A stretch of DNA of 64,000 nucleotides from Streptomyces sp. ITFR-16. GTDB lineage: Bacteria; Actinomycetota; Actinomycetes; Streptomycetales; Streptomycetaceae. The notes under the pieces are model-generated. The model was not told the origin of the DNA and did not search any database. It saw only the letters and a program-made list of their open reading frames with translations. The position numbers and the translations under genes were made by a program. This document shows, in pieces, positions 32,871 through 40,773 of this stretch (position 1 is its first letter; every line of letters begins with the position of its first letter). The stretch is taken from NCBI RefSeq assembly GCF_031844705.1, contig NZ_CP134609.1, forward strand, positions 3,844,001-3,908,000, given 5' to 3'.

Positions 32871-34678
32871 CACCGCCTTCCTCCGTCGGCTCCTTCCGGC
32901 CGCAGCAGGTCGCCTCCGAACAGCACGTCCTCGGCACGGGCCAGCGCCCATACGTCGGGGGTGAGCACCTCGTACTCGCCGCGCACCACACCGTCGAGGA
33001 AGAGCTTGCGCATCAGGGTGCGCTGGACCTTGCCGCTGCTGGTGCGGCGGACGGTGCCGGGGCGCACCAGCAGGACGTTGCCCGCCGGGATCTCGAACTC
33101 CTGGCCGATCAGGGCCTGGATCTTCTGGGCGACCGTCCGCAGCTCGGTGCTGCCGACCCCGCGCACCTCCTGGACCAGGACCAGGTGCTCGCGCCCGGCG
33201 TCCACAGAGAACGCGGCGCCCGCGCCGAAGGTCAGGGCGGGGCTGACGGTGCGCGCGGCCCACTCGACGTCCTGCGGGTAGACGTTGCGGCCGTTGATGA
33301 TGATGACTTCCTTGAGCCGCCCGGTGACGAACAGCTCCCCGTCCACCAGCATGCCCAGGTCGCCGGTGCGCAGGAAGTTGCTCTCCTCGTCGTTGAGGCT
33401 GGCGCGGAAGGTCCGTACGGTCTCGGTCGGGCGCCGCCAGTAGCCGCGCGCCACGCTGTAGCCGCGCAGCCAGATCTCACCGACGGCGCCGGGCGCCAGC
33501 TCGTGGTGGGTCAGCGGGTCGACGATGCGCACCTCCATGTCCACGGGGGCGCCGCAGCCCACGAGGGTCTGGTGGCGCGCCTCCGTGACGGCTCCGGCGA
33601 CCCGGTCGTGCTCCAGCTCCGTCCTGTCGAAGACCTTGCGCGTGTACGGGGTGCCGGGGGTGCCGCCGGAGACGACCAGGGTGGCCTCGGCCAGCCCGTA
33701 GCAGGGGCGCAGGGCCTCGGGGCGGAACCCGGCGGGGGCGAACCGCTCGGCGAAGGCGTCCAGGCTCTCGGCGCGCACCGGCTCGGCGCCGTTGAGGGCG
33801 AGGCGCCAGCGGGACAGGTCGAGCGAGGCGATCTGGTCGTCCTTGACCCGGTGCACGCACAGGTCGTAGCAGAAGTTGGGGCCGCCGCCGACGGTGACGC
33901 CGTACTCGTCGATGGCCCGCAGCCAGCGCAGCGGGCGCTTGACGAAGGACAGCGGGGTGACCTGCACGCTGTGGCTGCCGAGGAAGACCGGGTGCAGCAA
34001 GTGGGCGACCAGGCCCATGTCGTGGAAGTAGGGCAGCCAGCTGCCGAAGACGTCCTCGCGGGTGGTGCCCAGCAGCGTGCGCAGGCCGGCCTGGTTGGCG
34101 AGGAGGTTGCGGTGCGAGACCGTCACCCCGCGCGGTTCGGAGACCGAGCCGGAGGTGTACTGGAGGAAGACGAGGTCGTCGGGGCGGGCCGCGACGGGCT
34201 GCCAGCCGTCGGCGTCACCGATCTCCGCGACATCGGTGGCCAGGCACTCGGCGTTCGTACCGGAGTTGCGGGCGAGCCACAGCGCGACCTCGGGCGCGGC
34301 GGAGGTCTCGGTGAGCACCACCTCGGCGCCGGTGTCCTTGAGGACCGCGGTGGTGCGGTTGAGCCGCTTGTCGCGGCCGGCCTCGCCCGGCAGCGGTACG
34401 GGGACCGCGACGGCCCCCGCGTACAGGCAGCCGGCGAAGGCCTTGAGGAACTCCACCGTCGAGGAGTAGGCGAGCAGCACGGGCCGACCGGCCGCCCCGT
34501 ACCCCTGGAGGCAGGCGGCGATGCGTCTCGCCTCCCGGTCGAGCTCTCCGTAGGTGAGGTGCTCGGCCACGACTCCGCCGGCGGTGTCGCGGAGGAAGAT
34601 GTGCACGTCCTCGTCGGCGAGTTCGGCCGTCCGGGCGCGGAGCAGTTCGGTGAAGGTGGCGAAGCGTGCATCTGACAT
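32867..34678 (-). CDS. Fatty acyl-AMP ligase (FAAL)
   Basis: Adenylating enzyme of 603 residues that activates a free fatty acid as acyl-AMP and loads it onto a carrier protein. The phosphate loop is YTSGSVSEPRGV (174-185), and other motifs are LPYFHDMGL, ALNGAEPVR, CYGLAEATL, RTGDLGML and IIINGRNVYPQDVE. The C-terminal Lys lies in RRTSSGKVQRTLMR. These strings are typical of FAALs as opposed to CoA ligases. It is the first gene of the eight-gene operon, so it sets the starter unit. ATG 34678 (MSDARF) has GAGGGG at 9 bases. The upstream ATG three codons earlier sits too close to that site. Confidence 0.94.
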   Translation of the reverse strand: MSDARFATFTELLRARTAELADEDVHIFLRDTAGGVVAEHLTYGELDREARRIAACLQGYGAAGRPVLLAYSSTVEFLKAFAGCLYAGAVAVPVPLPGEAGRDKRLNRTTAVLKDTGAEVVLTETSAAPEVALWLARNSGTNAECLATDVAEIGDADGWQPVAARPDDLVFLQYTSGSVSEPRGVTVSHRNLLANQAGLRTLLGTTREDVFGSWLPYFHDMGLVAHLLHPVFLGSHSVQVTPLSFVKRPLRWLRAIDEYGVTVGGGPNFCYDLCVHRVKDDQIASLDLSRWRLALNGAEPVRAESLDAFAERFAPAGFRPEALRPCYGLAEATLVVSGGTPGTPYTRKVFDRTELEHDRVAGAVTEARHQTLVGCGAPVDMEVRIVDPLTHHELAPGAVGEIWLRGYSVARGYWRRPTETVRTFRASLNDEESNFLRTGDLGMLVDGELFVTGRLKEVIIINGRNVYPQDVEWAARTVSPALTFGAGAAFSVDAGREHLVLVQEVRGVGSTELRTVAQKIQALIGQEFEIPAGNVLLVRPGTVRRTSSGKVQRTLMRKLFLDGVVRGEYEVLTPDVWALARAEDVLFGGDLLRPEGADGGRRW

Positions 34679-34752
34679 CCGCGGCATCCCCTCGCGTCTG
34701 CGGGCCCGTGGATGGTGCGGCCCTTGTTTCCCGCCGATCCTCCGCAAGCGCC

Positions 34753-34774
34753 CTTGCGGTTCGCTTGCGCGGGC
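34753..34774. promoter_or_regulatory. 11-bp direct repeat between FAAL operon and acyltransferase
   Basis: CTTGCGGTTCG (34753-34763) is followed directly by CTTGCGCGGGC. A CCGCAAG at 34742-34748 makes an inverted partner to CTTGCGG. The repeat lies in the 155-base divergent gap, 75-96 bases before the FAAL start. It shares CTTGC and the 11-bp period with the elements at 17568-17589 and 21379-21400, but only loosely. Confidence 0.35.
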
Positions 34775-34833
34775 CGCCGACTCAGGGGGCGGCAGGGGTG
34801 CTCGCGGGCCGGGGGACGCGCCAGGCTCGGTCC

Positions 34834-35799
34834 ATGAACACTCACACCGAATCCGGGAGTGCGCCGAGGACGGCGATCGTCTTTCCCGGGATGCAGCCGA
34901 CGGCCTTCTCCGAGGTCGCCCGATTCATGCTGGTCAACCCGCACGCGCGCGAGCTGTACGCGATCGCCGACGAGACCCTGGGATACCGGCTGGCCGACCG
35001 CTACCGGCAGACCGAGGGCGACTACTCCGTGTACGGGCAGATCTCCTTCGTGGTGAACTGCCTGGCCCTGGCGCGCTGGGCCGGTGAGCGGCTGGAGATC
35101 CGGCCCTCGTACGTGACGGGCCCGAGCTTCGGCGCCCGGGCCGCCGCCGTCCACGCCGGGGTGCTCGACTTCGCGGACGCCGTGCGGATGACCGCCCGCC
35201 TGGCCGGCACGATGGAGGAGTACTTCGCGCGCGAACACCCCGCGCTGGTCACCCAGTCCATCGCCCGGGTGCCGCAGGACAAGGTCGAGCTGCTGCGCGG
35301 GGAGCTGGCGGAGCGCGGCGAGTGGAGCGACATCTCCTGTGTCGTCGACCACGACTTCACGATGCTCACCGTGCACGAATCGGTCCTGGACTGGCTCCAG
35401 CGGCGCATCCGCTCGCTCGGCGGGATGTCCATGTACACGATGAAGCCGCCCATGCACTCGCACCTGTTCGGCGGGCTGCGCGACCGGGTCGCCGAGGAGA
35501 TCTTCGACGGGCTCACCTGGTCCGAGCCGGCGCTGCCGCTGATCGCGGACCAGGACGGCCGGACCGTGACCACCGGGGCCGGGGTGCGCGACATGCTCCT
35601 GGACGGCTTCGTCCGCACGGTCCAGTGGCCCTCGGTGGTCGCCGCGCTCCAGGAGGCGGGCGTCGGCCGGCTGCATGTCTCCGGCGCGGACGGGCTGTTC
35701 ACCCGGGTCGCGTGCACCACCCGCGCCTTCGAGGTGGTGCCGGTGACGCCGAGGTCGGCGATGCGCCCGGTACGGCGGAGGCTGCCGGTGGCCGCCTGA
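34834..35799 (+). CDS. Discrete acyltransferase, VinK-like
   Basis: Malonyl-transferase-fold protein of 321 residues. The nucleophile elbow reads TGPSFGARAA (Ser98), and the catalytic His lies in PPMHSHLF (208 or 210). At the place of the malonate-binding Arg of AT domains (GRLM) it has LAGTM, so the usual carboxylate anchor is missing and malonyl is an unlikely substrate. In vicenistatin-type pathways VinK has this fold and moves an aminoacylated beta-amino acid from a stand-alone ACP to the PKS loading site. Two adenylating enzymes and an ACP nearby support that role. It faces away from the FAAL operon and ends at a strong bidirectional terminator. Confidence 0.82.
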   Translation: MNTHTESGSAPRTAIVFPGMQPTAFSEVARFMLVNPHARELYAIADETLGYRLADRYRQTEGDYSVYGQISFVVNCLALARWAGERLEIRPSYVTGPSFGARAAAVHAGVLDFADAVRMTARLAGTMEEYFAREHPALVTQSIARVPQDKVELLRGELAERGEWSDISCVVDHDFTMLTVHESVLDWLQRRIRSLGGMSMYTMKPPMHSHLFGGLRDRVAEEIFDGLTWSEPALPLIADQDGRTVTTGAGVRDMLLDGFVRTVQWPSVVAALQEAGVGRLHVSGADGLFTRVACTTRAFEVVPVTPRSAMRPVRRRLPVAA

Positions 35800-35820
35800 C
35801 ACGGCCGCCCGTACGCGACG

Positions 35821-35862
35821 ACGGAAGTGGCCGGCACCCCCTCGGGCGCCGGCCACTTCCGT
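35821..35862. terminator. Bidirectional terminator hairpin
   Basis: Perfect 15-base arms, ACGGAAGTGGCCGGC (35821-35835) and GCCGGCCACTTCCGT (35848-35862), with a 12-base loop. It sits between convergent stops of the acyltransferase (35799) and the PQQ-type dehydrogenase (35873). No clear T-run follows, which is usual in Streptomyces. Confidence 0.85.
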
Positions 35863-35872
35863 GTGCCTGGTG

Positions 35873-37468
35873 CTACTTGCCGTCCACGGTGAAGGCGTAG
35901 AAGGTGCCCTCGGTGCTGCTGCCGGTGGTGCCGGCGCCGTCGGCGAACCGGGCGTAGCCGTTGCCCCAGTAGACGGTGCCGTCGACGACCGCGGGGCCCG
36001 CGTTCGAGGAGTACGGCGCGGTGAACTCCCACAGATAGGCGCCGGTGGCCACGTCCAGCGCGTACATGTGACCACTGGTGGAGCCGCCGAAGACGACGCC
36101 GTTGGCGGCGGTCAGCGCGCCCCAGGCGAAGCCGTCGGTACGGTCGGCGACCTGCCAGAGGATCTTGCCGGTCGCCGGGTCGAGCGCGGCGAAGGAGCTG
36201 CGCGTGGTGGTGGTGCCGTCGGCCAGCTGGTACTCCAGCCTGTTGAAGTTGGCCTCGGCGATGTAGATCCGCTTGTCGTCGTTGGCCGTGCCCCACTCGA
36301 TGCCGCCGACGTGTCCGCCGGGACCGGCCGCGGCGCTCCAGACGACCTCGCCGGTGGTGGCGTCCATCAGCCAGTACTCGCCGCTCTTCTCACCCGCGCC
36401 GATCACCTTGCGGGCACGGCCGTTCTTCCCCTTGACGGTGAACAGGTGCGCCCCGTCGCCGAAGTCGTAGTCGTAGCCCGGGTTCGGCGGGCAGTTGTTG
36501 GGCGGCAGCCCGGGCAGGCAGCCGGTGTTCCAGGCGTCGAACCGCTTGGCGCCGGTGTGCCACTTGATCCGGCCGGTGGTCATGTCCAGGGCCAGGACGG
36601 TGTCGACGTAGTTGTCGTCCCGGTAGCACTCGGCGGGCGTGCCGCCGGCCGTCTGGCAGTCGGAGACGGACTGCGGGACCGTGTAGTTGTTCCCGGTGGT
36701 GAAGTACACCGTGTTGGTCGACGGGTCCAGGGCCGGGGTGCCCCAGACGGCGACACCGCTGTAGCCGCCGGTCTTCCCGCCGTTGTCCGGGGTGGTGAAC
36801 TGGCGCCACAGCACCTTGCCGGTCGCCGCGGAGACGGCGTTCACGCTGCCCCGGAAGGTGCAGCACGGGTACGTGGGGTCGTAGGCGCCCTCGGACTCGC
36901 GGGAGGAGACGCCCTGGTAGATCACCCCGTTGTGCACGACCGGCGACTGTGTCAGCACGGCCTTGTACTGGGTGTCGATCTCGCGCGTCCACACCTTGTT
37001 GCCGGTCTTCGCGTCGACCGACATCAGGACGGCCTTGGTCCAGTCGGCTATGTACACCCTGCCGTTGACGACCGTCGGGCTGGACCGGGAGACGGAGGCC
37101 GCGTCACCGGTGTACTCGGACACCTTGTGCGACCAGATCTCCTTGCCGGTCTTCGCGTCGATCTTGTGCAGATAGCCGCCCCAGTCGGGGAAGTAGACCG
37201 CGCCGCCGACGACCGCGGGCGTCGCGGACACGTCGCCGTGGGTGGCGTACGTCCACTTGGCCTTCAGCCGGCTCGCGTTGTTCTTGGTGATCGTGTGCTC
37301 CTGGGCGGCAGAGCGGCTGTTGCCCAGGTCGTGCCCGCCGGTCGGCCACTCGGCCTGCGCGGCACACGCGTTGGACGGCGCGAGGCCGAGGGTGGCCGCC
37401 ATCGCCATGGCGGCGAACAGGGTGAACCTGCGGGCCGTCTTCCGCGGCGACCAGGGTCTTGTGTACAT
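35873..37468 (-). CDS. Secreted PQQ-type quinoprotein dehydrogenase
   Basis: Eight-bladed beta-propeller protein of 531 residues with repeated blades ending in AxxGxxxW (DAKTGKEIWSHK, DAKTGNKVWTRE, SAATGKVLWRQF, DMTTGRIKWHTG, DATTGEVVWSAA, DPATGKILWQVA, DVATGAYLWEFT). A CysCys pair (YPCCTF) may be the vicinal disulfide seen near PQQ in alcohol dehydrogenases. The N terminus is a signal peptide: basic RKTARRF, hydrophobic core TLFAAMAMAATLGLA, likely cleavage near ACAAQA. ATG 37468 has AGGAGGA upstream. Its closest pattern is polyvinyl-alcohol-dehydrogenase-like. It would oxidise an alcohol outside the membrane. No PQQ biosynthesis genes are in the window, so cofactor supply is an open point. 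Confidence 0.86.
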   Translation of the reverse strand: MYTRPWSPRKTARRFTLFAAMAMAATLGLAPSNACAAQAEWPTGGHDLGNSRSAAQEHTITKNNASRLKAKWTYATHGDVSATPAVVGGAVYFPDWGGYLHKIDAKTGKEIWSHKVSEYTGDAASVSRSSPTVVNGRVYIADWTKAVLMSVDAKTGNKVWTREIDTQYKAVLTQSPVVHNGVIYQGVSSRESEGAYDPTYPCCTFRGSVNAVSAATGKVLWRQFTTPDNGGKTGGYSGVAVWGTPALDPSTNTVYFTTGNNYTVPQSVSDCQTAGGTPAECYRDDNYVDTVLALDMTTGRIKWHTGAKRFDAWNTGCLPGLPPNNCPPNPGYDYDFGDGAHLFTVKGKNGRARKVIGAGEKSGEYWLMDATTGEVVWSAAAGPGGHVGGIEWGTANDDKRIYIAEANFNRLEYQLADGTTTTRSSFAALDPATGKILWQVADRTDGFAWGALTAANGVVFGGSTSGHMYALDVATGAYLWEFTAPYSSNAGPAVVDGTVYWGNGYARFADGAGTTGSSTEGTFYAFTVDGK

Positions 37469-37512
37469 GGCTGACTGTCCTCCTGAGGACGGTGGTGGGA
37501 GTGGTTGCGGGT

Positions 37513-39108
37513 TCATGCGACAGGGACCGGCACCCGGGCGCCGTGCCGCTCGGCCGCGAGCGCGGTGAGCGCCAGCCGGTCGGTCTTCTTGTTGGTGTTG
37601 AGAGGGAACTCGTCCAGCCGGTGGTAGTGGCGCGGGATCAGCTGGGCGGGCAGGACGGGCGACAGATCGCGCAGGAACTCCTGCGGGGAGCGCCGCTCGC
37701 CGAGGTAGAAGGCGACCAGTTCGGTGCTGTTGGCCACCGGGACGCCGACGACGACGGCCCCGCCGACCGGGGACGCGGCGCGCAGCGCGTGCTCCACCTC
37801 GGCCAGTTCGACGCGGTAGCCCTGGACCTGCACCTGGGAGTCCATCCGGCCCAGGTAGACCAGCTCACCGCCGGCGAGCCGGCGGACCCGGTCGCCCGTG
37901 CGGTACCAGCGCACCCCGTCCTGCTCCAGGTACTTGCCCAGGCCGTCCTGCGGATCGAGGTAGCCGGCCGACAGCTGCGGGCCGGAGAGCCACAGTTCGC
38001 CCTCGTCGGCGGCGGGTTCACCGCGCTCGTCGAGCAGCAGCTCGCCGTGGCCGTCGTGGAGCAGCCCGAGCGGGACCACCCCGTTGACGCCGAGCCGGGT
38101 CGACTCCTCGGGGTGCCAGCGGTGGCGGTGGGTGGTGATGGTCATCTCGGTCGGCCCGTAGACGTTGATCACAGCGGAGTCCGGGGCGGCCCGCTGCCAG
38201 GCGTCGGTGTCCTCGAACTGAAGGGCCTCGCCGCCGAAGAACGTCCAGCGCAGCGACGGCATCCGGCCCGGCTCCAGCCGCCCGGTGCGGCGCGACAGCG
38301 AGATCACGCTCGGCGCCGAGAACCACACGGTGATGCCGTGCTGCGCCACGAAGCCGGGCAGGTCGCGGTAGGCGTGCGGGGGGACGGAGACGAGCGGGGC
38401 GCCGGCCGCCCAGGCGCACCACAGGTCCGAGACCGCCGAGTCCCAGTTGAGGTTGGCGGCCTGGGAGAAGACGTCCGCCTCGGTGAAGTCGTACCAGTCG
38501 TCCATCAGCGCGAAGTAGTGCGCCATGTTGCCGTGGGTGAGCCGGACTCCCTTGGGGCGGCCGGTGGAGCCCGAGGTGAACAGGACGTACGCCACGTCCT
38601 GCGGCGCTGCGGACCGGGGCGCCGCGAGCGCGGTGTCCGGGGCCGCCGTCAGCGGCCGCAGCGCGGTGCCGTCGGCCAGGGCCCGCGTCCCGGCCCCGTC
38701 GAGGTGGGGCGCCAGCACCGGGAGGTCCCCGAGCTCCGCTCCCGTACTCCCGGCGAGCAGGGCCGCGCCCTCCTCGTCCACGACCAGGGCGGAGACCTCC
38801 GCCGCCCCCAGCATCGAGACGATCTTGCCGGCCGGGAAGTCGGCCGGGACCGGGACCGCGGGCAGTCCCGCGTACAGGCTCGCCAGAATGGCGACGTACG
38901 CGATCGGGCTGCGGCCGGTCAGGATGCCGACGGCCTTCGGCGGACCGCCGGGGGCGGCCAGCAGGGCGCCCGCCCAGGACAGGGCCGCGGCATGGGCGGT
39001 GGTGTAGTCGACGGTCTCCCCGCCCACGCGCACCGCCACTCCTCGCGGCGATTTCTCCAGGCCGCGCAGGAAACGTGCGTGCAGCGCGCCTGGCGCCAAT
39101 GATTCCAT
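37513..39108 (-). CDS. Stand-alone amino acid adenylation enzyme (DltA/VinN-like)
   Basis: ANL enzyme of 531 residues that should activate an amino acid as its adenylate and load a carrier protein. Motifs: A3 YVLFTSGSTGRPKGVRLTHG, A4 region ANLNWDSAVSDLW with an Asp at the amino-binding position, A5 INVYGPTEMT, A7 YRTGDRVRRL, A8 LGRMDSQVQVQGYRVEL and A10 PLNTNKKTDRLAL. It has no attached carrier domain. ATG 39108 has GAGGAG upstream. The divergent gene at 39182 encodes a stand-alone ACP, the natural partner. By analogy with VinN, IdnL1 and FlvN this may load a beta-amino acid, but the exact substrate cannot be read reliably by eye. Confidence 0.88.
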   Translation of the reverse strand: MESLAPGALHARFLRGLEKSPRGVAVRVGGETVDYTTAHAAALSWAGALLAAPGGPPKAVGILTGRSPIAYVAILASLYAGLPAVPVPADFPAGKIVSMLGAAEVSALVVDEEGAALLAGSTGAELGDLPVLAPHLDGAGTRALADGTALRPLTAAPDTALAAPRSAAPQDVAYVLFTSGSTGRPKGVRLTHGNMAHYFALMDDWYDFTEADVFSQAANLNWDSAVSDLWCAWAAGAPLVSVPPHAYRDLPGFVAQHGITVWFSAPSVISLSRRTGRLEPGRMPSLRWTFFGGEALQFEDTDAWQRAAPDSAVINVYGPTEMTITTHRHRWHPEESTRLGVNGVVPLGLLHDGHGELLLDERGEPAADEGELWLSGPQLSAGYLDPQDGLGKYLEQDGVRWYRTGDRVRRLAGGELVYLGRMDSQVQVQGYRVELAEVEHALRAASPVGGAVVVGVPVANSTELVAFYLGERRSPQEFLRDLSPVLPAQLIPRHYHRLDEFPLNTNKKTDRLALTALAAERHGARVPVPVA

Positions 39109-39181
39109 TTCCGCTCCTCATTTCCCGGCACATTCACGGGACACATTGACAGCCGTCGAAGGCCGCCCTCATCATTCCCTT

Positions 39182-39451
39182 ATGCCAGAACTCACGAATC
39201 ACACCTGGGACGAAGCCTTCGAGGCCGTCATCCGCCCGTTCCTGCCCTATCTCGACCTGTCCGACAAACTGGCCGAAGATTCGCAGCTCAAGGAACTCGG
39301 ACTGGACTCGATGGGCACGATCGAGCTGCTCGCGGCACTGGAAAGCGCCTATTCGGTGCGTTTCCTGGACGACGCCCTGAAGCTGGAGAATTTCGCCAGC
39401 CCGGACATCCTCTGGAATACGCTGATCACCAAAACAGAATCCGCCGCGTGA
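39182..39451 (+). CDS. Stand-alone acyl carrier protein (VinL-like)
   Basis: Carrier protein of 89 residues with phosphopantetheine Ser43 in KELGLDSMGTIELL, followed by SAYSVRFLDDALKLENFASPDILW. This resembles the small ACPs of beta-amino-acid starter pathways (VinL type). ATG 39182 (MPELTNHTW) gives the normal length. The open frame runs 12 codons upstream to a TTG. The ribosome site is weak. It is transcribed away from the adenylation enzyme across a 73-base gap and converges with the aminotransferase at a terminator. It probably carries the beta-amino acid and then the aminoacylated form. Confidence 0.87.
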   Translation: MPELTNHTWDEAFEAVIRPFLPYLDLSDKLAEDSQLKELGLDSMGTIELLAALESAYSVRFLDDALKLENFASPDILWNTLITKTESAA

Positions 39452-39469
39452 GAAAAACGACCGACTGCC

Positions 39470-39504
39470 CGGCCCGACACGGATATCGCATCCGGGTCGG
39501 GCCG
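39470..39504. terminator. Terminator between ACP and aminotransferase operon
   Basis: Arms CGGCCCGAC (39470-39478) and GTCGGGCCG (39496-39504), with extra pairing of CGGAT with ATCCG inside. On the minus strand the hairpin is followed by GTTTTTC, a short T-run, so it should stop the aminotransferase transcript. It could work in both directions. Confidence 0.8.
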
Positions 39505-39522
39505 CTCTCATTCAGGAACGCC

Positions 39523-40773
39523 TCATAAGAGCCGCTGGAAACTCTCCTCGATCCGGTCGAGAACGGACCGGACATGGGGCAGCGCGAGCGGGTCGTCGGC
39601 CGCCAGCGACCTTTCCTGCTGCTCCGCGTCCGCGCCGTAGAGCATGCTGGTCGCGCACTTGAAGCGCAGGGCCCCCGGCTCGTCGCCGAGCAGATGGCCG
39701 GCGAGGACCACGATCCCCAGGTCGAGCATCCGCCGGGCCAGCGAAGCGGAGTCGTCCACGTCGTGCTTGGCCAGCTCCTCGCGGACCGGCTCGAAGTCCG
39801 GGTAGACGTAGAACGCCCCGGTCGGCGGCCGGCAGCGGGCCCCGGCGTCGACGGTGATGCGGTGGACCTCACGGGCGACGGCCCCGTGCAGCCGGGCGCT
39901 GGCCCGCAGCCGGTCCCGCACCTCCTCGGGCTCGGCGAAGGCGTACGCGGCCACCTCCTGCATCGGCCCCGCCAGGGTCGACCAGATCTCGCTGGCCACG
40001 GAGACCACACCGCCGCGGATCCACTCGCCCCACGGGCCCTCGGGGAAGCGGGCCACCCCGATGCGCCAGCCGCCCACGGCCAGGCTCTTGCTGAGACCGG
40101 TGGCGACCACGGTGATGCCGGGGGCCACCTCGGCGGGGCTGAGGTAGTCGGCATCCGGATCGTGCATGACGTCCCGGTAGATCTCGTCCGAGACGATCAG
40201 CAGGCCCTCCTCCTCGGCGATCGCGCACAGTTCGCGGATCATCGCGGGCGGGGCGAGGGTGCCGGTCGGGTTGTCCGGCAGGGTCAGCACCATGATGCGC
40301 GGGTCGTGGCCCAGTGTCCGGGCCGCCCGGATCGTCTCCCGCAGCACGGCCGGGTCCGGGACCCCGCCGCACTCCTGCGGGATCGGCACGGCGATCGGGT
40401 GCTTGCCGGCCAGCCGCGCCTGGGGCGCGTAGGTGTTCCACGCCGGGCGCGGCAGCAGCACATCGCCCGGGACCGTCAGGTTGACGGCCATGAGCAGCGG
40501 CTTGCTGCCCGGGGCGACCACGATCTGCTCCGGGTCCGTGGGCAGCCTGCGGCGGCCGAAGTAGCCCGCCGCCGCCTCGCGTACCTCCGCCGAACCGGCC
40601 ACCGGGCCGTACGCGTTGCGGTGCGCCCCCGCGACGAGCCGCTCCACCAGGGGCCCGAAGGCCGGCAGCCTGGACTCGCCGAAACCGAGGTGGACCAATT
40701 GCTCACCGGCTGCCTGCCGCTGCGCCACCAGCTGGTTGAGCGCCAGGTTCGGGGACATCCTCATGCCGCTCAT
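39523..40773 (-). CDS. PLP-dependent aminotransferase, class I/II
   Basis: Fold-type I enzyme of 416 residues. The PLP Lys229 is in TGLSKSLAVGGWRIG (with Arg237), and other contacts are LPDNPTG (165-171), SDEIYRD (195-201) and the Tyr in NAYGPVAGS. Length and motifs are of the aspartate/tyrosine aminotransferase branch. The start overlaps the aminomutase stop by 4 bases (ATGA), so both act in one operon. It probably adjusts the amino acid used as PKS starter, for example by removing or adding an amino group. The last sense codon is TTA (39526-39528), the rare bldA-read codon. Confidence 0.9.
   Translation of the reverse strand: MSGMRMSPNLALNQLVAQRQAAGEQLVHLGFGESRLPAFGPLVERLVAGAHRNAYGPVAGSAEVREAAAGYFGRRRLPTDPEQIVVAPGSKPLLMAVNLTVPGDVLLPRPAWNTYAPQARLAGKHPIAVPIPQECGGVPDPAVLRETIRAARTLGHDPRIMVLTLPDNPTGTLAPPAMIRELCAIAEEEGLLIVSDEIYRDVMHDPDADYLSPAEVAPGITVVATGLSKSLAVGGWRIGVARFPEGPWGEWIRGGVVSVASEIWSTLAGPMQEVAAYAFAEPEEVRDRLRASARLHGAVAREVHRITVDAGARCRPPTGAFYVYPDFEPVREELAKHDVDDSASLARRMLDLGIVVLAGHLLGDEPGALRFKCATSMLYGADAEQQERSLAADDPLALPHVRSVLDRIEESFQRLL

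Noticed and set aside
39146..39181. TTG start adding 12 residues to the VinL-like ACP
   Set aside because: The added residues are not ACP-like, and the ATG at 39182 gives the normal carrier length.
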